Positions 43,171 to 53,512 of a stretch of 64,000 nucleotides of DNA are shown here, in pieces. This DNA comes from Usnea hakonensis. Its lineage: Eukaryota > Ascomycota > Lecanoromycetes > Lecanorales > Parmeliaceae. Positions within the stretch are counted from its first letter, which is position 1, and every line of letters starts with the position of its first letter. The position numbers and the translations under genes were made by a program. Under the pieces are notes generated by a model that ran no database searches, was not told the DNA's origin, and saw only the letters and a program-made list of their open reading frames with translations. Location: assembly GCA_013423325.1 (NCBI GenBank), contig BLJB01000242.1:62001-126000 (forward strand), written 5' to 3'.

Positions 43171-44466
43171 ATGCGCTTTAGCAACATTCAGATTCGTTGT
43201 CGCCAACTTCACTCGATATCTGTACTCTCCTTTTCCCATCATCTTCTATCCTCTACCCCCTTCTACTTCCCACTTCGTACCTACACAACTCCGCGTCCTA
43301 ACGAATCTAAACCCAAAGTCGCGCTCCTCAACCCCCCTAGCACTACTCGCCCACCCCCTTTGAGCCTTCCAGAGAAGCTTCCCAGCCTCCCAAATTACAA
43401 GTACTACTTTCACCTCGGCAAGGCTTACGGCATCTTCTACAAGAACGGTCTCAAGGCCATTTGGACGAATTACAAACTCGCCCGAGCCCTTCCCAACCGT
43501 ATCTTCTCCAGTAATCAAGCTATTGTTAGCCAAGCCGTTCGCGACGGTGGCCTGTCGCGAGCAGATTTTCAATTGATCCGACGTACTAGGCGTGACATCA
43601 ACAAACTACCATTGTTCGCATTGATATGGCTCGTGTACGTGTTTTCGAGGTCAATTTCCACTTTTTCGAGCATACTCGCGAATCTTGAGATATGTTTCAG
43701 GGGTCTCAGCTCTCTGATCATGTACCCAAGCTCGTTGTAAGCTTTTAAGTAATCGATGCTGACTCGGATTTCATGTTTAGATGTGGCGAATTCACACCGT
43801 TGGTCGTAATTTTCTTCACCGCGGCTGTCCCGCGAGTCCTATGGATTCCTAAGCAAGTCCAAAAAGCGCAAGAAGAAGCCGAAAAACGTAGGTCAAAGGC
43901 GAGGATGGAAAGTTCCTCTTTCTCTGCCGGGCTTCCACGGCGGCCTGACTTGGATTCATTGTCCGAGCAATACCAGCGTGGTGTCTTGAAGTTCTATGCT
44001 AAGTCGTTGGACCTCTACCCAGACTGGTGGGACCGCTGGGTCCCTACCTTGATGTCTACATCGTTGGTCAGGAAGAGAGTGTATGGAAGGATTGAAGAGT
44101 TGGAGGTGGATGACTTCGCCATCGCAAGATGTGGGGGTGTAGGGAAGATGGAAGGAGAAGAAATACAGATGGCATGTCAAGAGAGGTACATCCACTCCGG
44201 ATCTCTTTATGCCTTGTCCGTTCAAGTGTTGGGCCTTGAGGCAGCACTTGGAAGTCTTTCCTCGAAGCGGTGTCTCCTAACTTGTTATCTCTTCGATAAA
44301 AGGATATGCTGACTCCAATATCATTGACAGGGGAATGGATACCTTGGGGAAGGGGGATAAGGAATTAAGAAGGCAACTTGAGCAGTGGATCGAGTGGCGA
44401 CTAGCAGGGGAAAGGGATGAGAATGCAGATGAGAAGATCAAAAATTCAATTGGGTCTGGGAGATAG
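43171..44466 (+). CDS. LETM1-domain mitochondrial protein
   Basis: Member of the LETM1/Mdm38/Ylh47 group, inner-membrane proteins that bind mitochondrial ribosomes and affect K+/H+ exchange. Exons 43171-43634, 43781-44185 and 44331-44466 give 334 residues, shorter than Mdm38 (about 570), so it is one of the compact LETM1-like proteins. The N-terminus is basic and Ser-rich. The conserved core is LSRADFQLIRRTRRDINKLP followed by a hydrophobic segment made across intron 1, FALIWLVCGEFTPLVVIFFT, then VPRVLWIP. The C-terminus RQLEQWIEWRLAGER matches the ribosome-binding fold. No EF-hand is seen. Both introns are about 145 nt, more than twice the usual length here, each with GCTGACT near the acceptor. 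Confidence 0.85.
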
Positions 44467-44861
44467 GCAGATCCAACATCAGCCAAGGGCAGTGGTTAAA
44501 AGGTTCCATCTTCCAGGTGCAGAGCTCAAGGATCTTGGTTGTCAATTGGGCAAGACGTGTCGGATCCAGATCAACATTGTAAATGAAGAAATCCGGAACC
44601 AACAATTTCGAGCTCATTCTGATGTCTACGCTTATTAGATACAGGACTGGGGTACTGTTATCGTGAAGGAAGAAATGGTGATCATGTAGTCTTTGGAGGT
44701 GCCAGAGTCATGTGAGACCATTCAGATTTGCTTCGACGGACTATGGGGATCGTGATCATCGACTGCTGGAGTATGTCTTAGTGACATACCTATATTGGTA
44801 AGATGAGAGACAACTGAACCATGTGCAGGGTATTGATTACTATTTACAGGCACGCCCTAAA
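44467..44861. other. Convergent 3' spacer
   Basis: 395 bp between the LETM1-like and NAB3 stop codons; nothing recognisable. Confidence 0.5.
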
Positions 44862-47790
44862 CTATTGCTGGTATCTAGCGAGTTGGGCCATGATGTCTTG
44901 TACACTCTGCTGCTGGCTTGACTGCTGGTGATGTGTCTGCATGCTTTGAGAAGAGGATCTGCCGTGAGAGGTGTGGAGTAGAGGTGTCAGAGCTGGGTTG
45001 TTGGTGAAAGTCGTATTTGATGCAGGGACGGAATACGCGTTCTGCTGTTGCTGAGGGGCCGCGGAATATTGATATCCGTTCTGCGGAGGTTGCTGAGGAG
45101 TAATACTGCTTAATAGAGAAGCCAGACCTTGAGATTGGCCTGGATGCAAAGGTAGTGAATTTGGTTGTGGGTTCGTAGGTGTCTGAGGTTTGTGCGCCAT
45201 TGCGCCTAGAAGCTGCTGGAGTGAAGATCCGTCAAGAGAAGTGATAAGATTTGCGAGGTTAGCATGTGCACCACCTGGTAGAGCCTGCTGTGGAGTTGCA
45301 GGCTGTGACTGGTGAGAATACTGAGGTGCACCATACACAGCGCCATTGGGGTACTGTGTGGGCGCTGGTGAGGGTGCAAGATGCGTAGACTTGGCTCTCA
45401 CAACAAGTTCTGCAGCAACATCGGCCTGTAGATCTTCGTACTCTAAGGTATTGTAAGCGTCACGACCGAGTTGTAGAGGTCGAAAAGTGAATTACCATCA
45501 AACTGAATGTTGTTTACTCCCAAGCTACGATTAAACACCTGTAACGGTATCTTTCCGGTATTTTGTGACTTTCTGAAAATCTTGACGACCGCTTGGACCC
45601 CTTCGACCATTTGCCTTTTCACTACTGCAGCAAGAGAGACTCGAGGTAGCTGGAGTATGTCACAACGAAGTCCACGATCGCGGAAGGACTGCTGGATATA
45701 GGCAACAAACGTCCTAATTGCAAATATTAGTTCTTATAGCAAACCTTAGGCAAGAAACGGCCACTATACCTGTCAACTTCATCTACCAGGATCAGCTGAA
45801 CATCTGGTACGTCTCTCGCACTTCTTCGAGGTATCGGTAGATCTGCTTCTTCGTCCAGGTTCCTTACTCTAGGGCTCCTGCTTCGATATCGGCCACCTCG
45901 ATCATATGGAGACCGAGATCTACCACGGAAGTACCGATATGGACTCCTGTCTCTGCCATCTCTGTAGTCATCTCGTCCACGAAAGCCTCGAGGCGAAGGC
46001 GAGCGCACTGGACGGTAATCGTCCCTCACGCGACGCTCAAAAGCATTAGAGGCTGCGCTCCTATCGTAACGATCTCCGCCAGAACCAGACCCTGAGCCTA
46101 AAGCACGTCCAGTCCCGCCTCGTCCGTAATCTGGTGATCGTGACCTTCTGTTATGAACTGCCCGCAAGTTGTCCCCAGCAGCTGTTGCGACAGCGTTGCG
46201 GGTGTTTTTTTGAGGTTTCGATATCTCCAGATCTAAAGGTCTTGTCAGCGCTAAAGTAGATGTCCTGGTCTCGGCCTTCTCTTACGTATTCTTCTGCCTC
46301 GAATTTCTATAGCTTGCTCAGATTGTAGCGCATGGAAGCAAGCATCAGCGTCATGGTATTGGACGAATCCATATGCGCTCTTCATGGAGATCTGGGCAAT
46401 TCTGCCGTATTTGTAGAAGACGTAGAAGAGATCCCGCTTGGTTACCTTTTCAGTGTAGAGGTTGCCTGTTTTAGATGTAAGTATATGTTGGTTGATAGGC
46501 GTTGAACATGGCTCGAAACTCACCAACGAACAATCTAGACCCTTGCGGAAACCTATCCCATGTACCTTCCGATACATAAACCTCCTCATCGTGCAGATAT
46601 TCCTCGAATTGCAGTTCAACATCTGGTCTTCTTGGATGCTCATCGTCGGCAGCACTTGTTGACGTAGCTGGCTTCCCGCCACTCTTTCCATAATTGTCCT
46701 TTTGGCGGTACTGCGAGGTCTGTGGACTACGTTGTGAGTGATTGGATTTGGACAAGGATTGCTGGAAGGTGGCCAGGGGCGGAGGAGGGAGACCATTAGG
46801 AGCAACACCGTTGCTATGAGAGTAGCCCTGTGGGGGTCGGTACGAACTACTTGGCTGGGCATTGTATGAAGTAGGGGCGTTGGAATTTTGAGGAGGTGGA
46901 TTATGATAGGATCGAATGTCCTCTCCAGGTGTATAATTGGGGTGGATAGCGGGCTTTTCCTGTGGCGGTGGGCGCGGCGGAAGACCAACTGGGATGGGGA
47001 GGGTGGCGATGGGAGTCTGGGCGCTGCTTGGACTGGGCCCATCGGATGTGCTTGAGGGAGCAGTAACAATTGAGAAAGGGTTTTCTGCCTGGAGAGCAGT
47101 GGAAGCGGAAGAGGTTATATTGCCCAATAGAGCTTGATAGTTCACCCCGTCACCATTTACAGAGGTGTCTGACGTCCGTCCATGGATGTCAGAGTATCCA
47201 ATGACTTCAGTAGCTCTACCATCAGGACCTTGGCTCACAGGTATAACGTAAGAATGGTCTTCAGAGTTGGAATCATTTTGGAAGATATTCGAGCTGGGGT
47301 TGTAGCTTTGGGGCTGGGCATAATGAGTAAGGTTGAGTTGCGTGTCAGTAGAGGAAAGGTCAGAAGCGCCTGAAGGCATAGATTGCTGAGCGGTCGAGTT
47401 CAAGTAATTGTTTGAAGTTTTAGTCTCATGCGGCTCTGAGATTCTATTTTCAAGGTAAACGGAGTGTTTGCCACTGCCGTTCACTTTCGGTTCTATGTTC
47501 AAAGCTTCACGTGTTTCTTGATCGGTCTTGTCATTATCAGGCTCCACAGATCCTGTTGCCCTTGGGATTAACTTCGAGGTATCTTGACGGAGTCCATTGA
47601 TGCCCGGTGTGACTGGAACCAGGGACGGGTTGTGAGCTTCCGTATGCGAGGGCATCTGATTGAATGCTATGTCATTCTGGTTTTGCAAAACCGGTATGCG
47701 CTGAGATTCAGGATGGAATGGGACTGGAGACTCTGGGGTCAGAGCCGTTGTTCGGTAGTGTGGCGCCTCAGACGGCGTATTGGAAGTCAT
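44862..47790 (-). CDS. NAB3: Nab3-type nuclear RNA-binding protein
   Basis: RRM protein of the Nrd1-Nab3 type, which in yeast ends transcription of short non-coding RNAs by RNA polymerase II. Exons (descending) 46524-47790, 46286-46465, 45770-46232, 45496-45713 and 44862-45442 give 902 residues. The N-terminal 390 residues are Ser/Pro/Asn-rich. The RRM spans intron 1 (about 415-490): RLFVGNLYTEKVTKRDLFYV is RNP2-like and KSAYGFVQYHDADACFHALQ is RNP1-like. RS/RG-rich sequence follows (about 505-620). Then comes a compact domain, DVQLILVDEVDR-TFVAYIQQ through VNNIQFDEYEDLQADVAAEL, seen in fungal Nab3 homologues. The tail is Gln/Pro-rich, as in yeast Nab3, where it self-assembles. Confidence 0.88.
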
Positions 47791-48431
47791 TGATGATTGG
47801 GAAAGGGAGACAGCAAATTGAGGGGTTAGCGGTTCCTTGAATGTGAGCCAGCAGGCTAGGGAAGGGAAGAATTCAGAGGAAGTTGTGAGAGGCTATGAAT
47901 AGCAGCCGGTCCCATCAACAAGTGTAATGCTCTGGTAGAATGCTCTATCAAATGTGTCAAGTGAAGGTCGAAGCCTGGTGTTAGGTATGAGGAGAATCAG
48001 GTGAACGGGATTTTGATGAGGCCTGAAAACTTTTGAGCGTTGTGCCAAAATACTGTATAAAATACATTATTCCGCGGCTAAACTTTTTTCCGGGATACTC
48101 CCGTCTTGTACATAAGGTACCTTACTTTACAATGAACTTGTTGTGTCACCGAATTTGTTTAGAAATATATGCAGTGGATAACTATACGCTGAACCCAACA
48201 CGATGTAAATCTCCATGCAGCTGTCGGTGTAATGCACTCGTAACGTATTCGGGTGGAGAATGCCAGCTTCTGCAGACAAATTTCGGTTTGTTGACTTCGT
48301 ATTTAGAACAGCAAATCCTACCTGGCTCTTGTCCTCTAGACTCCCTTCCTTATGCAATAACAACGGGTTTGCCTCTTGTATTAGTGTAATAACAGTGCTA
48401 AAGCTAGCTGCCCACTGTCCCTGTGATGGTC
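47791..48431. other. Spacer NAB3 promoter / kinesin 3' region
   Basis: 641 bp. It contains one GTACC-type patch (AAGGTACCTTACTTTAC near 48114-48130) and otherwise ordinary sequence. No gene is seen. Confidence 0.5.
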
Positions 48432-51034
48432 TTATTCAAGAGCCGACACGAATCGAAGGCCCATCCGCATGCTCTCCACAGTTCTAGGTCCAACTCCTCT
48501 CAAGCGCCCTAATTCATCAAGACTCTCAACCACAACCTCGCTCGATGCATTTTTCTCAGCACCGCAGAGAGCTTCAAGGATTGTTCCCGCTTTCTTTGCC
48601 CCTACTCCTTTGAGCAGCTTGATCTGGTTTACATCGCGTGCATTTACAATTTCCAACAGTTGCCTCGTTCGTGGCGTTTGCTCTTCATCGTGTATGCATT
48701 TCATTCTCGGTCCTTTCTGCCTTGTCGTCGCTTTATAGTGGAAGCCTCCGTCTGATTCGTAGCCATTGTCTTCATCATACTCTCCAGTCTCGTGAATGCT
48801 GTCGGCTTGCCTGACTTTTGGAATGTCCGTAGCAATACCTAGTGTCGAAATTTGAGCGATCCGTTGGGCCTTAATCTTTCCGCCATGACCCTCGTCTCTC
48901 TGTTTGAGCCAAGTGTTCGATTCCGAGACACTGTGTACTAAGGGAGGCGTATCACGAGCGCTGCAATCCCTATAAACCAGATATCCATCTTTCTTGGTTG
49001 CAGGTTCCGGATTTGCAAGTCTAGGCTCGTTTCGCTGTCCCTCCATCTTTCTCTGGTTTATCCTGTCTCGGAGATTATCGATCTTAAGATCCAGTTTTTT
49101 GTTATCCGGGAAGTAATTCTTAGCTAGGGTGTACATTCTCAGGGCACTTGAATCTTCTCCTCTCACACTATGCTGCTTTGCCATAAGCAAGAATGTCAGA
49201 CCCTGCTCCCTACCGTCGTCCTTGCCATCAATTTTCTTTTCCAAGAGCTCTAGCCGTTTCTGGACGTCCTCGCTAATTATCGGCTGCGGGGCAATCGATT
49301 GCTGGTCTAAACTTCGAGCGTTGAAGATATCAGTTACTTTATCCTCTATGATCTTCTCGATCACTTCTTTGGAAATAACAGGGTGAGGTCTGGACAGCAT
49401 GCGATCTGGGCTGCTCCTCTTTCGGGGCCGTGAGCTGGAAGTAAATGGATCGGATGGTCGTTTCAATTGTGATCGTCTGACTGTTTCCATGCGAACCGCG
49501 TTCGGAAGCCGAGCCTTGTCCGAGTAAACAGAGAAAGATTTGGCTTGCCTATTGCCTTGCTTGTTGGGAGGGTTCAACGTCTGGACGGCACTATTATGCA
49601 CGGAAGTTGCAAGCGGTCTCAATGGTTGTCGCTGTATTGTTGCACCAGTCAACGTCGGTACCGCACGGGTGCAGCCTTTCAGAACAGGCTCATTCTCAAT
49701 CTCCCGCACCTCAATCTTCTTCGTTCGGTTCGCGAAATTCAATGAGCTCAGGGTGTCTTGATGATAAGATCTCACAGGGGCTAAATTCAGTATCATTACC
49801 GTTAGGCTATTGTTCTGGCCTATCGTTACTTGCACGTCAGCGAATGTTCTCAAATGTAAGCAGCTTAGCATTGAAACAGCCCCAAGGGCTACCAAAAGTC
49901 TTTGCTCCCCTTGCGATTGGCAAAGCGATAGTAGAGCGAGACTTTTTGTTCCCGAATGTGCACGTACCAAGGTTTAGGATTCTTGTCATCTTTGACTCTC
50001 TGTTTGGTATCCGCAAGTCTTGTCGACCAATAGCCTCTACACATTTGGCGAGTGTAAACAAGCTTTTGTTGATACTGGCGGATTCTACCATTCTTTCTTT
50101 CTGGTTCTCCGTCCTACGGTTGTCTTCAGATCCAGCCAGATCAATGGCAGACGCCGTACTGGTTCTGAGTTGATCCCCTGTGGTTATTGCTAGCTTTATT
50201 GCCAGAATAGCGTGTGACCGCGAAGAGACGGCATTCAGCTATATGGGTTTCAATACTGTCAATGTCACTGGTCTCAAAGAGAATTCTTACCTTTGTGGCG
50301 CTCGTGGAACGGTTCAGGTTTGCTTGATCATAGAGTTTCTCGAAGTCTTTGAGGCTATCACATGACCTTTCGCTTAGGCCCACAACAACTGCTTTGTTGC
50401 CATTATCCCGAATTGGGAGGCCTGTCAATGAGCGTTTCTCCGGGGCTTCGAAGAGGTCAAACACTTTGTCGTTGTAGATTTCATAATAAGACAGAAATAT
50501 CTCCACGTTGTTTTCCTCGGCACATTCTTTGACGACTTTTCTAGCCCGCCGATATACTGAAAGAGATCCCGGCGTCAGCATTTGAACTAGATGGCTGGAT
50601 CTTCAACTAGCTCGAGAACACTGACTTCCTGACAACAGCCGGGGGATCATGCCCCTCTCAGCCATACTCTTGCCACCTCTCATTGTGTGAGTTTTTCCAG
50701 TCCCCGTGCTCCCATACGCAAATATCGTAACATCAAATCCCCCAAAGAGGTGCTTGATAGTCGGCGCAACTGCAGGAAATCGTCAGGAAGTGAATTCACC
50801 GAGCCTGAATTCTAGCTAACCTTCATTGTCGAACAGTTGCTGCTGAGTAGCTGAATAATCGTATACTCTGCTGAAAACAAACGTGAAATTTTCTCTTTCA
50901 TTCCTAGGATTCGGTATTTTCACTTCGTTTGATTGAATTGAGTCGTCACTGCTGCTAGCCGTGGACACTATTACATCTTTATCGAGCTCCTTTAGTTGCT
51001 GTGGTCTGATGCGGGCAACTACGCGGATCGCCAT
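48432..51034 (-). CDS. Chromokinesin (Kif22/Kid-like) with C-terminal helix-hairpin-helix
   Basis: Motor protein likely to act on chromosome arms. Exons (descending) 50821-51034, 50626-50769, 50291-50556, 49968-50238 and 48432-49819 give 760 residues. The motor is N-terminal: start MAIRVVARIRPQQLKELDKD, P-loop AYGSTGTGKTHTM (about 85-97), switch I NAVSSRSHAI (about 210), switch II DLAGSED (about 236), and NFANRTKKIEV at the motor end (about 340). A basic middle contains coiled-coil potential. The last 70 residues hold two helix-hairpin-helix units, LLKGVGAKKAGTILEAL and LGRLRGVGPRTVESMRM, as in Kid/Kif22, where they bind DNA. Intron 4 is 148 nt and stays open in the downstream frame, so an unspliced reading would falsely begin a separate gene there. 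Confidence 0.88.
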
Positions 51035-51299
51035 AAGTTAAGATGTCTTTGATGGTAGTTGCTTTCTTCGTTCTTTCGTCGCATTATCTTCTATCGTGTT
51101 TGTTTATCTTGGTTGTCCCGTGCAACGAGCCTGCGGCTATAGCACGCCCGCGCGCTTATGGCGTCGTCAATAGCAGCCTCGGCTAAGATAGCAGCGCATC
51201 CGACCGACGTCAATGTAAAAGTAAAATACTTTACTCTACTTAAGTGCTGATGATGCTCTCCCTCAACCCACTTTAGCGTTTGATTTCCAGTGGTTGAAA
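51035..51299. promoter_or_regulatory. Divergent spacer kinesin/UTP6
   Basis: 265 bp between start codons. It carries a small GTAAAGTAAAATACTTTAC-like patch at about 51217-51237, another case of the intergenic motif type. Confidence 0.5.
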
Positions 51300-52514
51300 A
51301 TGGCGGGGGCGAGCGACAAAGTCCGATTCTTCCAGGAGCAGTCTGTGCCTGAGCTGCAAGAGTTTTCACGCCAGGCAATATTCACCAGCGAAGAGATTGC
51401 TTCCATTGCCAGAAAACGTTCCGATTTTGAGCATATTCTTAATGCGCGGGGATCAAAGCCGCAAGATTATGCTCGGTTCGCGGAATATGAGATGAACTTG
51501 GAGTCCCTTCGTCGAAAGCGTGTCAAAAGATTGGGAGTCAAGACCAGCAATCACACTGGCCAGCGCCGCATTTTCTTCGTCCTCGACCGTGCTACCAGGA
51601 AGTTTCCCGGGGACCTCGGGCTATGGATGCAATACGCTACGTTCGCTCAGAGGCAAAAGTCGAACAAGAAAGTGTCGCAAATACTCACGAGTCTTTTGAG
51701 ATTGCATCCTACAAAGCCTGAACTATGGATTTACGCTGCCACAATGAGAGATGCCGACATAGCGGAAGCCAGGAGCTACATGCAGCGAGGCCTGAGACTT
51801 TGTCGGAATAGCACGGCATTATGGATTGAGTATGCAAAATTAGAGATGATACATGTATCTAAGATTGCTGGAAGGAGGCGAATCTTAGGCCTCGACGTGG
51901 AGAAGGTTGAGGGAAAGAGTAGAGACATTTCAGAGAACGATCACGATGACATGATCATCCTTCCTGCTATTACGGCCGAGGACATCATGTTAGCGGAGCA
52001 AAAAAGTGATGGCGTGGAGCAAGAGGTATTGGAAAGACGGAATGCAAGTCCAGCATCATTAGGAGTTATACCTATGGCAATATTTGATGCGGCGATGCAG
52101 CAGTTCAAGGATTGCAACGAGCTATGCCAACAATTCTTTGATATGATCGCCGAATTTCAGGGGACACCGTGTCAACAAAGCATACTTTCGCACATGATGG
52201 GCACTCTGCGTAGGATTGCCCCTGAGAATCCTGGAACTTTGATCCGTTGGATTCAGCAGCCTGTGCTCGGGGTTGCCGTTTCGTCCTCAGAATTCCCGGG
52301 GCTCTTTGTACATTGCCTGGACCGCATGCAGAAAGCTTTCGAGACATTGACTCCAATCACTACTTCCCCAGAGACCACAAGGTCTAAAAGCATCCTTGGC
52401 CAACAAATCATCGTCTGGATGCTGTCGTACCAGGAAAGAGAGCTTGACACCGATCTTCGAAAGGCAATACAGATGGCTACTTGGAGGGTAGAGTCGCTTT
52501 CCCGTAAGCCGTGA
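51300..52514 (+). CDS. UTP6: U3 snoRNP/SSU processome protein Utp6
   Basis: HAT-repeat component of the UTP-B module, which binds the 5' end of pre-rRNA during 18S maturation in the nucleolus. One exon, 404 residues. The N-terminus ASDKVRFFQEQSVPELQEFS and the following IARKRSDFEHILNARGSKP with DYARFAEYEMNLESLRRKR are the Utp6 signature. HAT repeats follow, for example FPGDLGLWMQYATFAQRQKS, LHPTKPELWIYAATMRDAD and LCRNSTALWIEYAKLEMIHV. The C-terminal third is less conserved. The length agrees with fungal Utp6 (about 400-440). Confidence 0.93.
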   Translation: MAGASDKVRFFQEQSVPELQEFSRQAIFTSEEIASIARKRSDFEHILNARGSKPQDYARFAEYEMNLESLRRKRVKRLGVKTSNHTGQRRIFFVLDRATRKFPGDLGLWMQYATFAQRQKSNKKVSQILTSLLRLHPTKPELWIYAATMRDADIAEARSYMQRGLRLCRNSTALWIEYAKLEMIHVSKIAGRRRILGLDVEKVEGKSRDISENDHDDMIILPAITAEDIMLAEQKSDGVEQEVLERRNASPASLGVIPMAIFDAAMQQFKDCNELCQQFFDMIAEFQGTPCQQSILSHMMGTLRRIAPENPGTLIRWIQQPVLGVAVSSSEFPGLFVHCLDRMQKAFETLTPITTSPETTRSKSILGQQIIVWMLSYQERELDTDLRKAIQMATWRVESLSRKP

Positions 52515-52617
52515 GCTTGCCAATGTGAGCTGGGTGGACAACAGTCGGCACTTCTAGAACTACCCGGCGTGTTGCCAAATGAATCAGAGTATCGAAATAT
52601 CTCACTATATTAAAACG

Positions 52618-53304
52618 TCAAAAGTGTGAATTTAATGAATGATGTTTACGAGCAGCTTTCTTGCTCCCGTGCGTCTTCTTAAACAGCAGTCGTATGTTGT
52701 TTTCCTTGCGCTGCCTGCGCACGGTTAGCCAAACCGCTAAGAAGTTGCGCTCAGACAAGACAGACAAGTTCTTGACCTTCTCGACTTGCGCTAGCGAGGT
52801 ACCGCCTCTGACAGAATTTCTTCCGGCAACGACAATCAGTGCGTGTAGTTTGTTGTAACATTCCTGGACATTATTTGTTCGGTCGCGGCTTCCGTCTCCC
52901 TGAATGACTAAAGACTTTGAGTTCTCGGCGTAGTATCTGGATGCTTCAATATTGGGACGAAGAATCTCAGGGATCAAGTGCATGAAGTCCTGGGAGCGAA
53001 TGCGTAAAGTCGCTTTGGAGTTTACTCTACGGAGCTCTTGTTAGTGTTGTAGGGGCACTTGTAGAGGCGGACGGTCAAAGCCATACTTATTCACATTTTG
53101 TCCTCCTGGGCCTGACGATCGGCTAAAAGTGACTTCGCAGATGTTCTTCGGTATCGTATTTGTATTGAATCTTGCAAGCCATGTCCTTGCCTCTCTGTGG
53201 CTCTCGTCATCATATTGTTTTGCTGAGCCCGATATGGAGCGGCCCAGAAATTTTGCGTAACTGTATATTCCCTCAAATCCAAAACACCGTGTGCGAAAGA
53301 GCAT
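52618..53304 (-). CDS. Mitochondrial GGQ release-factor-like peptidyl-tRNA hydrolase (ICT1/Pth4 type)
   Basis: Likely frees peptides from stalled mitochondrial ribosomes. Exons (descending) 53087-53304 and 52618-53026 give 208 residues. The catalytic GGQ lies in FSRSSGPGGQNVNK (about residue 66) and continues after the 60-nt intron as VNSKATLRIRS, exactly the class-I release-factor catalytic domain. There is no codon-recognition domain, so it belongs with ICT1/Pth4 proteins and not with full release factors. The C-terminus is basic and ends in Lys/His-rich sequence, as needed for ribosome binding. The first residues (LFRTRCFGFEGIYSYAKFLG) suit a targeting peptide. It is divergent from SMC6 across 208 bp. 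Confidence 0.85.
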
Positions 53305-53512
53305 TTCAACAAGGAAAGCTCTACAGTGAGTGATGCAAGAGTGTTGCTTCAACTCAATCAATCCTCGGCCCAATTCCGCTCCTTGGCACGCCAGCCTGAG
53401 ACGCGTTTCCGCTGAGGAAACCGCGTTTTTGTTACAGTACCTCTCCAGTCTCACACCAGAAGTACGGAGTAGCAAATTCGACACAGCAAGTCACTTTTTC
53501 TTCCGCCTCACC

